Below are positions 25,271-33,757 of a DNA stretch of 62,277 nucleotides, piece after piece. Source of the DNA: Candidatus Aveggerthella stercoripullorum (lineage in GTDB: Bacteria > Actinomycetota > Coriobacteriia > Coriobacteriales > Eggerthellaceae); NCBI GenBank assembly GCA_018712955.1, contig DVGB01000060.1, positions 1-62,277 on the forward strand, in the 5' to 3' direction. The notes under the pieces were generated by a model, which ran no database searches, had not been told where the DNA came from, and worked only from the letters and a program-made list of their open reading frames with translations. How positions within the stretch are numbered: the stretch's first letter is position 1; the number at the start of each line of letters is the position of its first letter. A program made the position numbers and the translations under genes.

Positions 25271-27802
25271 ATGGCACAACCGAACATCCCTGCTTCGGCA
25301 AGAGGGTCGCACGGGGACGAGAAAGCCCCGTTCATCGTGGGCATCGGCGCTTCCGCCGGCGGTCTGGAGGCGCTGCAGGAGTTCTTCCAGTCCATGCCGT
25401 CGAACAGCGGCCTGAGTTTCGTGGTCATCCAGCACCTTTCGCCTGACTACAAAAGCCTCATGGCGGACATCCTCGGCAAGCATACGGACATGGACGTGCT
25501 CCAGGTCGAGGACGACATGGAGGTCAAGGCTAACACGGTCTACCTCATTCCGCCGAAGAAGAACATGACGCTGAGCAACGGGCGGCTGCTCCTCTCGAAC
25601 TACGACCATGGGATGCTCAACCATCCCATCGACATCTTCTTCACCTCGCTGGCGGAAGAGTGCCGCGAGCGGTCTATCGTCGTCGTGCTTTCGGGCACCG
25701 GCTCCGACGGCACGAGCGGTGTGCGCGCGGTCAAAGAGAACGGCGGCCTGGCTATCGTGCAGACGCCCGAGAGCGCAAAGTTCGACGGCATGCCGCGCAG
25801 CGCCATCAGCACCGGGCTGGTGGACTGGGTGCTTGCGCCTCCGGAGATTTCCGACGAGATTCTGAACTTCACCCATTATCACCTGGCGCTTCTGCCGGAT
25901 GCGGACGAAACGCTCTTCTCGGACGAGGAAAGCCTTTCCCATATCTACGTGGTGCTGAAGAAGGAAAGCGGCATCGACTTCACTTACTACAAGCGCAGCA
26001 CGGTCTTGCGCCGCATCGAGCGCCGTATCGTCGTGACGCACAGCAACGGTCTTGCGGAGTACGCTCGGTCTCTCGACGACAATCCCGAAGAGATCAACAT
26101 CCTGGTCAAAGAGATTCTCATCGGCGTGACGAGCTTTTTCCGCGACCCGGAGCATTTCGAGGTTCTCAAGCGCAACGTCATCTACAACATTGTGCAGAAG
26201 GCTGACGAGAACGAGCCGATCCGCGTGTGGAGTGCGGGATGCTCGACGGGCGAAGAGGCGTACTCGGCCGCCATCCTGTTCCGAGAGGTGCTTGACGAGC
26301 TGCAGGTGCGCCGTGATGTGAAGATCTTTGCGACCGATATCGACGTGCGCGCTATCGAGCAGGCAGGCAAGGGCGTGTTCCCTGAGAGCATCATCGACGA
26401 CGTGTCGACCGAGCGTCTGGCACGCTTCTTCACCAAACGCAACGACGAATACCACATCTCCAAAGAGATCAGGCGCATGATCATCTTCGCGCCGCACAAC
26501 ATGCTGTCCGACCCGCCGTTCGGCAAGCTGGACCTGATCTGCTGCCGTAACGTCATGATCTACTTCCAGCCTGTTCTACAGCGCGGCCTGTTCGCCATCT
26601 TCCATTCCGCCCTGAAGAACGGGGGCTACTTGTTCTTGGGCAAAAGCGAGACGGCGAACGAATACCCGAACGTGTTCCAGCCTGCATGCAGCACGGAGAA
26701 GATCTACATTCACAACGGTGCGGGGAAGATGGAGAATCCTGCGCCTACCTCGTTCAGCGTTCCGAACGTGCAAACGGTGCCGCCGAAGCGCATGGCGGGC
26801 GAAAGCCAGAGCACGTCGGGCTATGCGCTCGAGGCGGTCTACACGCAGTATCTGGAGCGCTTCCTTCCGGCGTCGGTAGTCATCAACGAGCGCAACGACG
26901 TCATCCACTTCTTCGGCGGCTACATGGACTACCTCAGCATCGCGCCGGGGCGTGCGACGTTCAACCTGTTCAACATCATTAACGAGGATTTGAGCCTCGC
27001 CGCTTCCACCGCGCTTTCCCGCAGCCGTGCGGAGCATACGTCGGTCACTTACACGGGCATTTCGGTCGACTGCCCGTCGGGGAGGAAAGTGATCGACCTT
27101 GTGGTGCAGCCGATCGCCATGCCGAACGGGCTCGATCCGAGCTTGACCGCGATGCTGTTCATGGAAAACCGCACTGCCGACGTGGAGGACGGCGTGGTGG
27201 AGAAGTACGACATCAACACCACGACGTCGCGGCGGATTGCCGACCTTGAGTTCGAGCTGCGCGAATCGCAGAACGACCTGCAGGCGACCATTGGCGAGCT
27301 CGAGACGGTGAACGAGGAACTGCAGGCGGCCAACGAGGAGCTTCTGACCGCCAACGAAGAACTACAGAGCTCGAACGAAGAGCTGCAGTCGGTGAACGAA
27401 GAGCTCTATACCGTCAACACCGAATACCAGCAGAAGGTCGACGAGCTGACCATGATGGCGAACGACCTTTCGAACTTCCTTTCGTCCACGATGATCGGCA
27501 TCCTGTTCATTGACGACAACTTCAACATCCGCAAGTTCACGGAGTACATCGGCCGCGAATTCCAGCTCATGGACCACGATGTGGGACGCCCCATCCAGAT
27601 TTTCGCGCACAGCTTCCCGAACGAGGACATCGTGGAGGACGCGAAAGAGGTGCTGAAGAGCCTCACGCCGATTGACCGCGAGGTGTCCGCTATGAACGGC
27701 CGGTTCTACACGCTGCGTATTGCGCCGTACCGCACGACGGAGAACAGCATCAAGGGCCTGGTCATCACGATTATCGACAGCCTCGAAGGCGGCAGGGGGT
27801 AG
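25271..27802 (+). CDS. CheB-CheR-PAS fusion protein
   Basis: 843 residues. The CheB methylesterase domain has an intact S28 (GASAGG), H55 (VIQHLS), D146 (GTGSDG) triad and no receiver domain. The CheR methyltransferase domain (about 220-485) has [38 protein letters not shown] and [13 protein letters not shown]-like stretch precedes a coiled coil of ELQ-type heptads (about 655-735: [18 protein letters not shown]), and a final PAS domain ends the protein. No kinase domain follows, so this is the short form of the CheBR-PAS family. ATG 25271 is preceded by AAGGAGG, which overlaps the EAL gene stop. No chemoreceptor or flagellar gene is present, so a signalling rather than classical chemotaxis role is likely. 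Confidence 0.9.
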   Translation: MAQPNIPASARGSHGDEKAPFIVGIGASAGGLEALQEFFQSMPSNSGLSFVVIQHLSPDYKSLMADILGKHTDMDVLQVEDDMEVKANTVYLIPPKKNMTLSNGRLLLSNYDHGMLNHPIDIFFTSLAEECRERSIVVVLSGTGSDGTSGVRAVKENGGLAIVQTPESAKFDGMPRSAISTGLVDWVLAPPEISDEILNFTHYHLALLPDADETLFSDEESLSHIYVVLKKESGIDFTYYKRSTVLRRIERRIVVTHSNGLAEYARSLDDNPEEINILVKEILIGVTSFFRDPEHFEVLKRNVIYNIVQKADENEPIRVWSAGCSTGEEAYSAAILFREVLDELQVRRDVKIFATDIDVRAIEQAGKGVFPESIIDDVSTERLARFFTKRNDEYHISKEIRRMIIFAPHNMLSDPPFGKLDLICCRNVMIYFQPVLQRGLFAIFHSALKNGGYLFLGKSETANEYPNVFQPACSTEKIYIHNGAGKMENPAPTSFSVPNVQTVPPKRMAGESQSTSGYALEAVYTQYLERFLPASVVINERNDVIHFFGGYMDYLSIAPGRATFNLFNIINEDLSLAASTALSRSRAEHTSVTYTGISVDCPSGRKVIDLVVQPIAMPNGLDPSLTAMLFMENRTADVEDGVVEKYDINTTTSRRIADLEFELRESQNDLQATIGELETVNEELQAANEELLTANEELQSSNEELQSVNEELYTVNTEYQQKVDELTMMANDLSNFLSSTMIGILFIDDNFNIRKFTEYIGREFQLMDHDVGRPIQIFAHSFPNEDIVEDAKEVLKSLTPIDREVSAMNGRFYTLRIAPYRTTENSIKGLVITIIDSLEGGRG

Positions 27803-27874
27803 GGGTTCTGCGTGCCTTCGGCACGCGGAAATGCCCGACGCCGCGGTCCTTTCTGGCACCGAATCCTGCCGTTC

Positions 27875-27916
27875 AAACGGGGTTCGGCGGACTTTAGTCC
27901 AGCCGAACCCCGTTTT
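27875..27916 (+). terminator. Rho-independent terminator
   Basis: AAACGGGGTTCGGC (27875-27888) pairs with GCCGAACCCCGTTT (27902-27915), with T following. The loop GGACTTTAGTCCA matches the loop of the terminator at 19150-19190 at all but two bases. It ends the signalling operon. Confidence 0.8.
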
Positions 27917-27939
27917 CATGCCGACCTTCGGCATCAGAA

Positions 27940-28140
27940 AGGATCTCGCTGGCGTTACGAACGACCTGGGTGGCAAAGTTCTCGCCATGGCGCTGCGGAA
28001 GGGATAGGCGACAAAGGGTTCGCGTCGATGCCGCGAACGGGATGGGCGGCAAAAGGGTCGCTTGCTGGCGTTATGGGCGATTTGGGCGACAGCAAGGTTC
28101 GCTCGCTGGCATTGCGGGCGGACTGGCGACAAAAGATGTT
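27940..28140. repeat. Imperfect tandem repeats of about 38-41 bp upstream of acpS
   Basis: About five degenerate units run head to tail (27963-28000, 28001-28038, 28039-28078, 28079-28119, then a partial). The recurrent core is GGGCGACAAAGGGTTCGC followed by TCGCTGGC. The unit end TCTCGCTGGCGTTACGAAC at 27943-27961 recurs, with one change, at 19218-19236 after the fdh terminator. Frame is not conserved between units, so this is not coding. It fills most of the 356-bp gap. Confidence 0.6.
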
Positions 28141-28158
28141 GTTGGGAGGTTTGGCGGG

Positions 28159-28545
28159 ATGGTCAAGGGGATTGGCATAGACACGGTGGAGATTGCGCGG
28201 ATGCGTGCGCGATGCGCGCGCTTTTCCGGCAAAGAGAGCGCGTTTTTCCAGCGTACGTTCACGGATGCCGAGCGCGCAGAAGCGGCGCAGCGGCATGATG
28301 CGGCGGCGTACTACGCGGGGCGCTTTGCCGTGAAAGAGGCGGTGTACAAAGCGATCGCGCACCTGACCGATGCCGCAGTTCTCGACTTCCGCTCGGTCGA
28401 GACGCTCGCCGACGCGCATGGATGCCCGCACGTGGTGCCGAGCGAGCGCCTTGCGCAGGCGCTCGAGGAAGCGGGCGTGACCGAGCTGTTGGTCTCTCTC
28501 ACGAACGAAGGGGAGTACGCGACGGCCATTGTGCTCGCGCAATAG
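28159..28545 (+). CDS. acpS: Holo-[acyl-carrier-protein] synthase
   Basis: 128 residues. The start motif GIGIDTVEIARM and the later YYAGRFAVKEAVYKAI are diagnostic; D and E/K of these blocks bind Mg2+ and coenzyme A. It transfers the 4'-phosphopantetheine arm to acyl carrier protein for fatty acid synthesis. ATG 28159 was chosen because GGAGG lies 8 nt upstream and homologues start there. The frame runs open upstream only through the tandem-repeat region. Confidence 0.93.
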   Translation: MVKGIGIDTVEIARMRARCARFSGKESAFFQRTFTDAERAEAAQRHDAAAYYAGRFAVKEAVYKAIAHLTDAAVLDFRSVETLADAHGCPHVVPSERLAQALEEAGVTELLVSLTNEGEYATAIVLAQ

Positions 28546-28681
28546 GTGCGCTGCCTCTCTTGGGTCCGTCTTTGTCTTTTCTTGCGCAGGCTTTCGAGCC
28601 CAGGTACTCTCCGGGGCGTTGCCGATGGGCGAATCCGCGGAGCGGCGTTAAGCAAAGGCAGCACGGGAGGCCTGCCTTCCG

Positions 28682-29995
28682 CTACTCGCGAGCATCTGGC
28701 GTGTTGCAAGAGCTGTCTTTTGCAGCTACGCTCCTATCGTGCGGCATGTCGAGGGCGCGGACGCTTTTCGGCAGGTACAGTACGGCGCCGAGAATGATGC
28801 AGGCGATGCCGTCCACCACGAAGAAGGGTGCAATGCCGATGCCTTCCGCGAGGATGCCGCCTGCTGCCAGGCCTATCGGCGAGGCCAGCCCTGAGGCGGC
28901 GGTCGTGAAGCCGAGCGCACGCCCCAGCTTCTCTTCGGGAACGTTCCGCTGCACAAGCGTGATGAGCGGCGCATTGAACCACGAGCAGACGACGGCCATG
29001 AGGCCGCAGAGCACCACGAACGCGGCAAACAGCGTGGGCGGCAGCAGGCCGCATGCAGTGGTGAGAATGCCGCAGAGGAAGCAGGCGAGGGCTATCAGGC
29101 CGGCAAGTCGCTTTCCGCCTCCCCATGCCATGATGATGCCGCTGCCGACGATCATGCCAATGCCCCAGACGGCCTCCGCAAGCGATGCGTCGTAGCCGTC
29201 GCCGCCGAAATAATCGAAGGTCATGAGCGGATAGACCGAAGCGAGGGGTGCGAAAACGATCATGCCGAGCGTGACGCCGCCGATAAGCAGGACCAGGCCG
29301 CGGTTTGCTGTGATCGCGTGCCAGCCGTCGCGCAGGTTCGCGATCACGTGCTGTTCTTGGGCCGACTCGTCCCTGACGGTGGGGATTTTCGCAAGGGCAA
29401 GGCCTGCGCATGCCGCAAGCGCACCGACAAAGTCCAGGAACATAACGGCATGGAACCCTATCGTGGTGTAGAGGAAGATGCCGAAGGCGGGCGCGCCGAT
29501 GGCGACGATAGAAAGCAGCAGCTGGTCGAGCGTGTTAATGCGCATGAGGTGTCGCTCGGGCACGAGCAACGGCATGGCGGACATCATGGCAGGACTGTGG
29601 AATGCCTGGCCCACGCTGCGTGCGAGCACGAGCGCGCCGATAAGCGGCAAGCTTACCTGCCCTCCGCCTGCGAGAATGGCAAAACCGAGCCCGAGCGAGA
29701 CGATGCCTACGCCCAGGTCGGCTGCAATCATGACTGTTTTCCGGTTGAACCGGTCGGCGAGGATGCCGCCGAACGGCGAAAGCAGGCCAGTCGGGAGGTA
29801 GGCGCAGATGCTCATAAGGGAGAGCATGAGCGCACTGCCGGTCGTTTCGGTCACGTACCAGACAGCTGCGTATCCGGCGGCATAGCTGGTGACCATCGAG
29901 ACCGCTTGTCCTGCCCAGATAGTGGCGATGATGGCAAGCCAGCGTTTCGGGAGCGGGTGTCCGGCTGCGCTCAAGAGGGAATCGGTTTCGGTCAC
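28682..29995 (-). CDS. MFS transporter (DHA3-like multidrug/macrolide efflux type)
   Basis: 437 residues, about 12 helices. Conserved cytoplasmic loop GGILADRFNRKTVMIAADL after helix 2, and LGRALGFTTAASGLASPIG in the second half, match drug/proton exporters of the MefA/EntS kind. Substrate unknown. The start is GTG 29995, preceded by AAAGGAAG. It is monocistronic and converges on acpS. Confidence 0.85.
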   Translation of the reverse strand: MTETDSLLSAAGHPLPKRWLAIIATIWAGQAVSMVTSYAAGYAAVWYVTETTGSALMLSLMSICAYLPTGLLSPFGGILADRFNRKTVMIAADLGVGIVSLGLGFAILAGGGQVSLPLIGALVLARSVGQAFHSPAMMSAMPLLVPERHLMRINTLDQLLLSIVAIGAPAFGIFLYTTIGFHAVMFLDFVGALAACAGLALAKIPTVRDESAQEQHVIANLRDGWHAITANRGLVLLIGGVTLGMIVFAPLASVYPLMTFDYFGGDGYDASLAEAVWGIGMIVGSGIIMAWGGGKRLAGLIALACFLCGILTTACGLLPPTLFAAFVVLCGLMAVVCSWFNAPLITLVQRNVPEEKLGRALGFTTAASGLASPIGLAAGGILAEGIGIAPFFVVDGIACIILGAVLYLPKSVRALDMPHDRSVAAKDSSCNTPDARE

Positions 29996-30100
29996 GCGCC
30001 TTCCTTTCTGCAGGTTGCATGGCGAGCGTACTTGTGGGAGGGGTGGATGGCGCGTGCGTCATCGTAGGTCGTGAGAGGGGCAGGGGGACGGGGAGACGGA

Positions 30101-30132
30101 GAGGTTGAGGCCTTCTTCGGGGCCTCAACCTC
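30101..30132 (-). terminator. Hairpin downstream of thpR
   Basis: Perfect 12-bp stem GAGGTTGAGGCC (30101-30112) with GGCCTCAACCTC (30121-30132). It lies 9 bp past the stop of the minus-strand thpR gene; no clear U-tract. Confidence 0.5.
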
Positions 30133-30141
30133 GTGCAGGGT

Positions 30142-30690
30142 CTAGAGCGGAAGGGCGCGATGCGCTTCCAGGTCGTAGCGGAAGAGGGGTTTGTACACTG
30201 CGCCATCTTTTTCGAGCGTGCTTTTGAACACGGTGATGCAGGTTGCGCTGTCGTCACGAGGGAACTCGAGCGGCGGCAAAGAGCCCGAGGGGAGCTTTGC
30301 GCGCCGCGCAAGCGTGATATGCGCTTTGAAGGTCTTCTCGTCGAAGTCAACGCCACGGTCGACCAGCGCATCGCGCAGGGGGTAGACCAAATCGTCCAAC
30401 TCCGGGTTCGGAGCAATGCCAAGCCAGAGGGTCGCATCGCTCGAGCGGCCGAACTTTCCCAGGCCGTCCGCGCGCAGAGGGACAGGGCTGCATGAAGGGC
30501 AGGTGTCCTCGATGGCGGCTATGGCGGACGCGAGCTCTGCTTCGTCCACGTCCCCTAAAAACGCCAACGTCAGATGATAGCTTTCGCGCCGCATGAAACG
30601 TCCTTCGACCTCCGCGCTCAGCTGGCGTGCAAGTGCGGCAACGTCAGCCGCAAAGCCGTCGGGCAGCTCTAGTGCAATAAAGGTTCTCAA
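30142..30690 (-). CDS. thpR: RNA 2',3'-cyclic phosphodiesterase (2'-5' RNA ligase family)
   Basis: 182 residues. The two HxTx motifs of the 2H phosphoesterase fold are ESYHLTLAFLG and FKAHITLARR. The N-terminus RTFIALELPDGF is typical. The family hydrolyses 2',3'-cyclic phosphates and can ligate tRNA halves in vitro. TTG 30690 was chosen because AAAGGAG lies 5 nt before it and family members begin here; a longer frame upstream has no family similarity. A hairpin separates it from the upstream LOR/SDH-type gene. Confidence 0.88.
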   Translation of the reverse strand: MRTFIALELPDGFAADVAALARQLSAEVEGRFMRRESYHLTLAFLGDVDEAELASAIAAIEDTCPSCSPVPLRADGLGKFGRSSDATLWLGIAPNPELDDLVYPLRDALVDRGVDFDEKTFKAHITLARRAKLPSGSLPPLEFPRDDSATCITVFKSTLEKDGAVYKPLFRYDLEAHRALPL

Positions 30691-30718
30691 CGAGCTCCTT
30701 TCGCTCTGTTCGGGGTTT

Positions 30719-30760
30719 CGTCCCTCCAAACGGAGCGAAGGCCGTTCGGAGGGACGTTTT
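30719..30760. terminator. Bidirectional hairpin between two minus-strand genes
   Basis: CGTCCCTCC (30719-30727) pairs with GGAGGGACG (30748-30756), with an inner AACGG/CCGTT extension. TTTT follows on the plus strand. On the minus strand it lies after the LOR/SDH gene. Confidence 0.5.
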
Positions 30761-30769
30761 CGCAGGATT

Positions 30770-31885
30770 CTACAAGACCTTGAGGCCCTTCGCCACGTTA
30801 GCGATGAAGTCTTGGACGTTCGTGACGATACCGCGCGAGCCAAGCGATCCGCGGTCGATAAGCTTGTTGACCGCGAATTCGGCGATGTCGACGCAGTAGA
30901 AGTACACCGGGCGGATGGTGCCGTCTTCCAACACGCGGTAGGACGGCGTCATGTTGCCGGTCGCGATGGTGTGGAGCATAGTCGCCATGCAGATGACCGT
31001 CGTCGCTTTGCGCACGTGGCCGCGCATAGCGTCCTGCGCCTCGTAGACGTTGCCGTAGACGGGCGGCAGCGGTCCGTCATCGCGGATGGAGCCGGCGAGC
31101 ACGTAGGGGACGTGATTCGCCTCGAGTGCGTGCATGATGCCGTTGTCGACGTGCTCCGCTTCGATGAACTGGGCGATAGAGCCGTGATAGCGAACGCGGT
31201 TGATGGTGTCGAGGTGGTTGTAATGCCCGTTCGGGCGGTTTTCCTGCGTTTCGATGTCCTGTCCGAGCGCCGTGTGGAAATAAGCGCCTTCCAAGTCGTG
31301 CGTGGCAAGCGCGTTGCCTGCCAGGACGGCGTTCACGAACCCGCCCTCGATGATCTTTGCGAAGGCCATGCGCGAATAGTCGTTGAACGAGAACGCTGGG
31401 CCCATGACCCAGACCACGTAGCCGCCGTTCTCCCGCTCATAGCGCAGCAGGTCGTACAGTTCGTCGTATTCGCGCGAAAAAGCGGTCTCGCGGCTACGGC
31501 CGAGCCGGAACGCGAAGTTGTCGGCGCGGCGTCCTGCGTTCTCCTGCTCGGGCGGTTCGTCCTCGAAGCCTTCGGTGTAGACGAAAATGCCTTCAGCTCC
31601 CGTTTCCGTGCGGCCGCAGATGATTTGGTCGCCTTTCTTGATGTGGCGGAACTCGCGGACGAACAGCTCGCCGTTCTCGTAGATGCACACACAGTCCATA
31701 CGGCTATCCTTCGGGAAGAGCCACTGGCCGTCTATCTTGAAATACTCCGGGAAGATGCTCATGGCATGGTAGTACTCCGGTGCAACGCCGTCTTTCGGTG
31801 CAGGCTCGATGCGGACGTTCGGCGCATTGACGAAGCGTTCTTCCGTGAAGTCGGGCGTACGGTAGGTGTGCGGGACAAAGCTCAT
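30770..31885 (-). CDS. LOR/SDH-family protein (TIGR00300), candidate ornithine cyclodeaminase
   Basis: 371 residues, soluble. Diagnostic blocks as I recall the family: VNAPNVRIEPAPKDGVAPE, GGFVNAVLAGNALATHDLEG, HVPYVLAGSIRDDGPLPPVYG, MATMLHTIATGNMTPSYRV and NKLIDRGSLGSRGIVTNVQDF. This domain was named from plant lysine-ketoglutarate reductase/saccharopine dehydrogenase. In archaea and cyanobacteria it acts as an NAD-dependent ornithine cyclodeaminase or the C-terminal half of arginine dihydrolase. Here the domain stands alone without a catalytic arginine dihydrolase partner. ATG 31885 has GAGGTG just upstream. No arginine genes are nearby, so the reaction is inference. Confidence 0.78.
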   Translation of the reverse strand: MSFVPHTYRTPDFTEERFVNAPNVRIEPAPKDGVAPEYYHAMSIFPEYFKIDGQWLFPKDSRMDCVCIYENGELFVREFRHIKKGDQIICGRTETGAEGIFVYTEGFEDEPPEQENAGRRADNFAFRLGRSRETAFSREYDELYDLLRYERENGGYVVWVMGPAFSFNDYSRMAFAKIIEGGFVNAVLAGNALATHDLEGAYFHTALGQDIETQENRPNGHYNHLDTINRVRYHGSIAQFIEAEHVDNGIMHALEANHVPYVLAGSIRDDGPLPPVYGNVYEAQDAMRGHVRKATTVICMATMLHTIATGNMTPSYRVLEDGTIRPVYFYCVDIAEFAVNKLIDRGSLGSRGIVTNVQDFIANVAKGLKVL

Positions 31886-32011
31886 AGATTCACCTCGCTG
31901 TCATATCGAGCGGCTGTGCTCTGAAGGTATGGTCGTCGCGGCTTGCGCGCTTGCATTTGGCAGGCATGCAGGCCGCGTGGTTTCCGGCTCTTCGTACTAT
32001 ACCGCAGCAGT

Positions 32012-32050
32012 CCGCCTAAAACAGAAAGAGCGCCCGACGGGGCGCTCTTT
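32012..32050 (-). terminator. Rho-independent terminator of the purF-like gene
   Basis: AAAGAGCGCCC (32025-32035) pairs perfectly with GGGCGCTCTTT (32040-32050) around GACG. Read on the minus strand it is followed by CTGTTTT. Confidence 0.78.
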
Positions 32051-32076
32051 GCTTGAGAATGAAAGGAGGGGGAGGG

Positions 32077-33501
32077 TTATTCCCTGCCATCCCAGCAGTA
32101 GGTGCAGACCTTGTCACGATCAATGCCGATAGCTTCCAGCATGCCGTCGAGAGACTGGTATTCCAGGGAGTCGAAGCCCAGCTTTTCGCAAATGGACTTC
32201 AGCAGGCATTTGCCGCGCTCGGTGTTCGCGTCCGAGTATTCGTCCAGGTGCTTCTGACCCTCGTCGCCTTCGAGCTCCTGTACGACGCGGCGGCCGATAA
32301 GCTCCATGTCGGATTTCGAGCTGGAGAAGCTCAGGTACTTGCAGCTGTACATGATGGGCGGGCAGGCAGAGCGCATGTGCACTTCCTTCGCGCCTGCGCC
32401 GTAGAGGAATTCGACCGTCTCTCCCAACTGCGTGCCGCGCACGATGGAGTCGTCCACGAACAGGAGTTTTTTGTCCTTGATGAGCTCCGGGACGGGAATC
32501 TGCTTCATCTTCGCCACGCGGTTGCGAACCGCCTGGTTGCTCGGCATGAACGAGCGCGGCCAGGTGGGGGTGTACTTGATGAACGGACGGGCGAACGGCT
32601 TGTTCGTTTCCGTGGCGTAGCCAATGCCGTGCGGCAGGCCGGAGTCCGGCACGCCGGCGACGTAATCGACGTCGGGGATGCTGCCGTTGCGCTCTTTCTC
32701 GTCCCGCGCCATGATAGCGCCGTTGCGGTAGCGCATGGTCTCGACGTTGACGCCTTCGTAGTTGGAGTTCGGATAGCCATAGTAGACCCACAGGAACGCG
32801 CAGATTTTCATCTGGTCGCCCGCAGGGGCCAGGGTTTCGAAGCCGTCTGCCGTGACGCGGACGATTTCTCCGGGGCCAAGCTCGTAGCAGTCTTCGTAGC
32901 CAAGCTTCTGGTAGGCGAAGGACTCGAAGGAGATGCAGTGCCCGTCGGCGTCCTTGCCGATGAGCACGGGCAGGCGGCCCATGGTGTCGCGGGCGGCGAT
33001 GATGGCGCCGTCGTCGGTCATGATAAGGAGCGTGAGGGAGCCGTCGATGGCTTCCTGGGCGAACTTGATGCCGTCGACCAGGTTGTCTTTGCAGTTGATG
33101 AGGCCGGCAACGAGCTCGGTGGTGTTGACCGCGGTAGAGCCCATGGCCATGAACTGCTTGCCGCCGTCGGCAAAGAAGTCCTCGATCAGCTGGTCGGCAT
33201 TGTGGATGGCGCCGACGGTGGTAATGCCGAACACGCCCAGATGCGAGCGTACGAGCAGCGGCTGCGGGTCGGTGTCGCTGATGCAGCCGATGCCGCTTGC
33301 GCCATGGAAGTCTGCCAGGTCCCCTTCGAATTTCGTGCGGAACGGGGAGTTCTCAATGGAGTGAATCTGACGCTGGAACGTCCCGTTGTCGTAGAAGACC
33401 ATGCCTGCGCGTCGCGTTCCCAGATGGGAATGGTAGTCGACGCCGAAGAAGACGTCCAAGACCACGTCTCGCTTGGATGCTGCTCCAAAAAATCCGCCCA
33501 T
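32077..33501 (-). CDS. Amidophosphoribosyltransferase homologue lacking the glutaminase cysteine
   Basis: 474 residues. The N-terminal class II amidotransferase fold starts MGGFFGAASKRD, then DYHSHLGTRRAGMVFYDNG and CISDTDPQPLL. The phosphoribosyltransferase domain has LLFVDDSIVRGTQLGETVEF, the PRPP loop. In PurF the nucleophile is Cys directly after Met (or exposed by propeptide cleavage); here the codon is GGC, glycine, and no Cys is close by. It therefore probably cannot use glutamine and would need free ammonia or have a different role. Similar MGGFFG-type PurF homologues are widespread in anaerobes. ATG 33501 has AAAGG upstream. No other pur genes are adjacent. Confidence 0.85.
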   Translation of the reverse strand: MGGFFGAASKRDVVLDVFFGVDYHSHLGTRRAGMVFYDNGTFQRQIHSIENSPFRTKFEGDLADFHGASGIGCISDTDPQPLLVRSHLGVFGITTVGAIHNADQLIEDFFADGGKQFMAMGSTAVNTTELVAGLINCKDNLVDGIKFAQEAIDGSLTLLIMTDDGAIIAARDTMGRLPVLIGKDADGHCISFESFAYQKLGYEDCYELGPGEIVRVTADGFETLAPAGDQMKICAFLWVYYGYPNSNYEGVNVETMRYRNGAIMARDEKERNGSIPDVDYVAGVPDSGLPHGIGYATETNKPFARPFIKYTPTWPRSFMPSNQAVRNRVAKMKQIPVPELIKDKKLLFVDDSIVRGTQLGETVEFLYGAGAKEVHMRSACPPIMYSCKYLSFSSSKSDMELIGRRVVQELEGDEGQKHLDEYSDANTERGKCLLKSICEKLGFDSLEYQSLDGMLEAIGIDRDKVCTYCWDGRE

Positions 33502-33708
33502 GTCAAACCTTTCATTCAGGTTGTCGCGCGCGGGGCTCGTTCGCACTGCCGTATTCAGCGTCGGGTCGTCCGCGTCGTGGTGCCTGCGGACGGGCGATGC
33601 CGTCGGCAAGGAGCGAAAGCGCGCTCGTCTTGTTTGCAAAGAGATGATAAAGCGTGGGGACCGTGGATGCGTTGGTATTCTTCATATCTCCGGCATCTTT
33701 AACGCAAA

Positions 33709-33741
33709 ATTATAAAAGCCGCCCGTCAAGGAGCGGCTTTT
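33709..33741 (-). terminator. Terminator of the HelD-like gene
   Basis: AAAAGCCGC (33714-33722) pairs with GCGGCTTTT (33733-33741); read on the minus strand the stem ends in TTTT-ATAATTTT. The remaining 240 bp to the purF-like gene hold no supported gene. Confidence 0.75.
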
Positions 33742-33757
33742 GGCGAGGGGGAAGGCT

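Noticed and set aside
23305-25428. 707-residue open frame antisense to the EAL gene
   Set aside because: Shadow of the EAL protein, with His/Arg/Val-rich composition and no domain.
33502-33757. Purine riboswitch or other leader RNA upstream of the purF-like gene
   Set aside because: I could not find the conserved riboswitch core; only the terminator of the preceding gene is clear.
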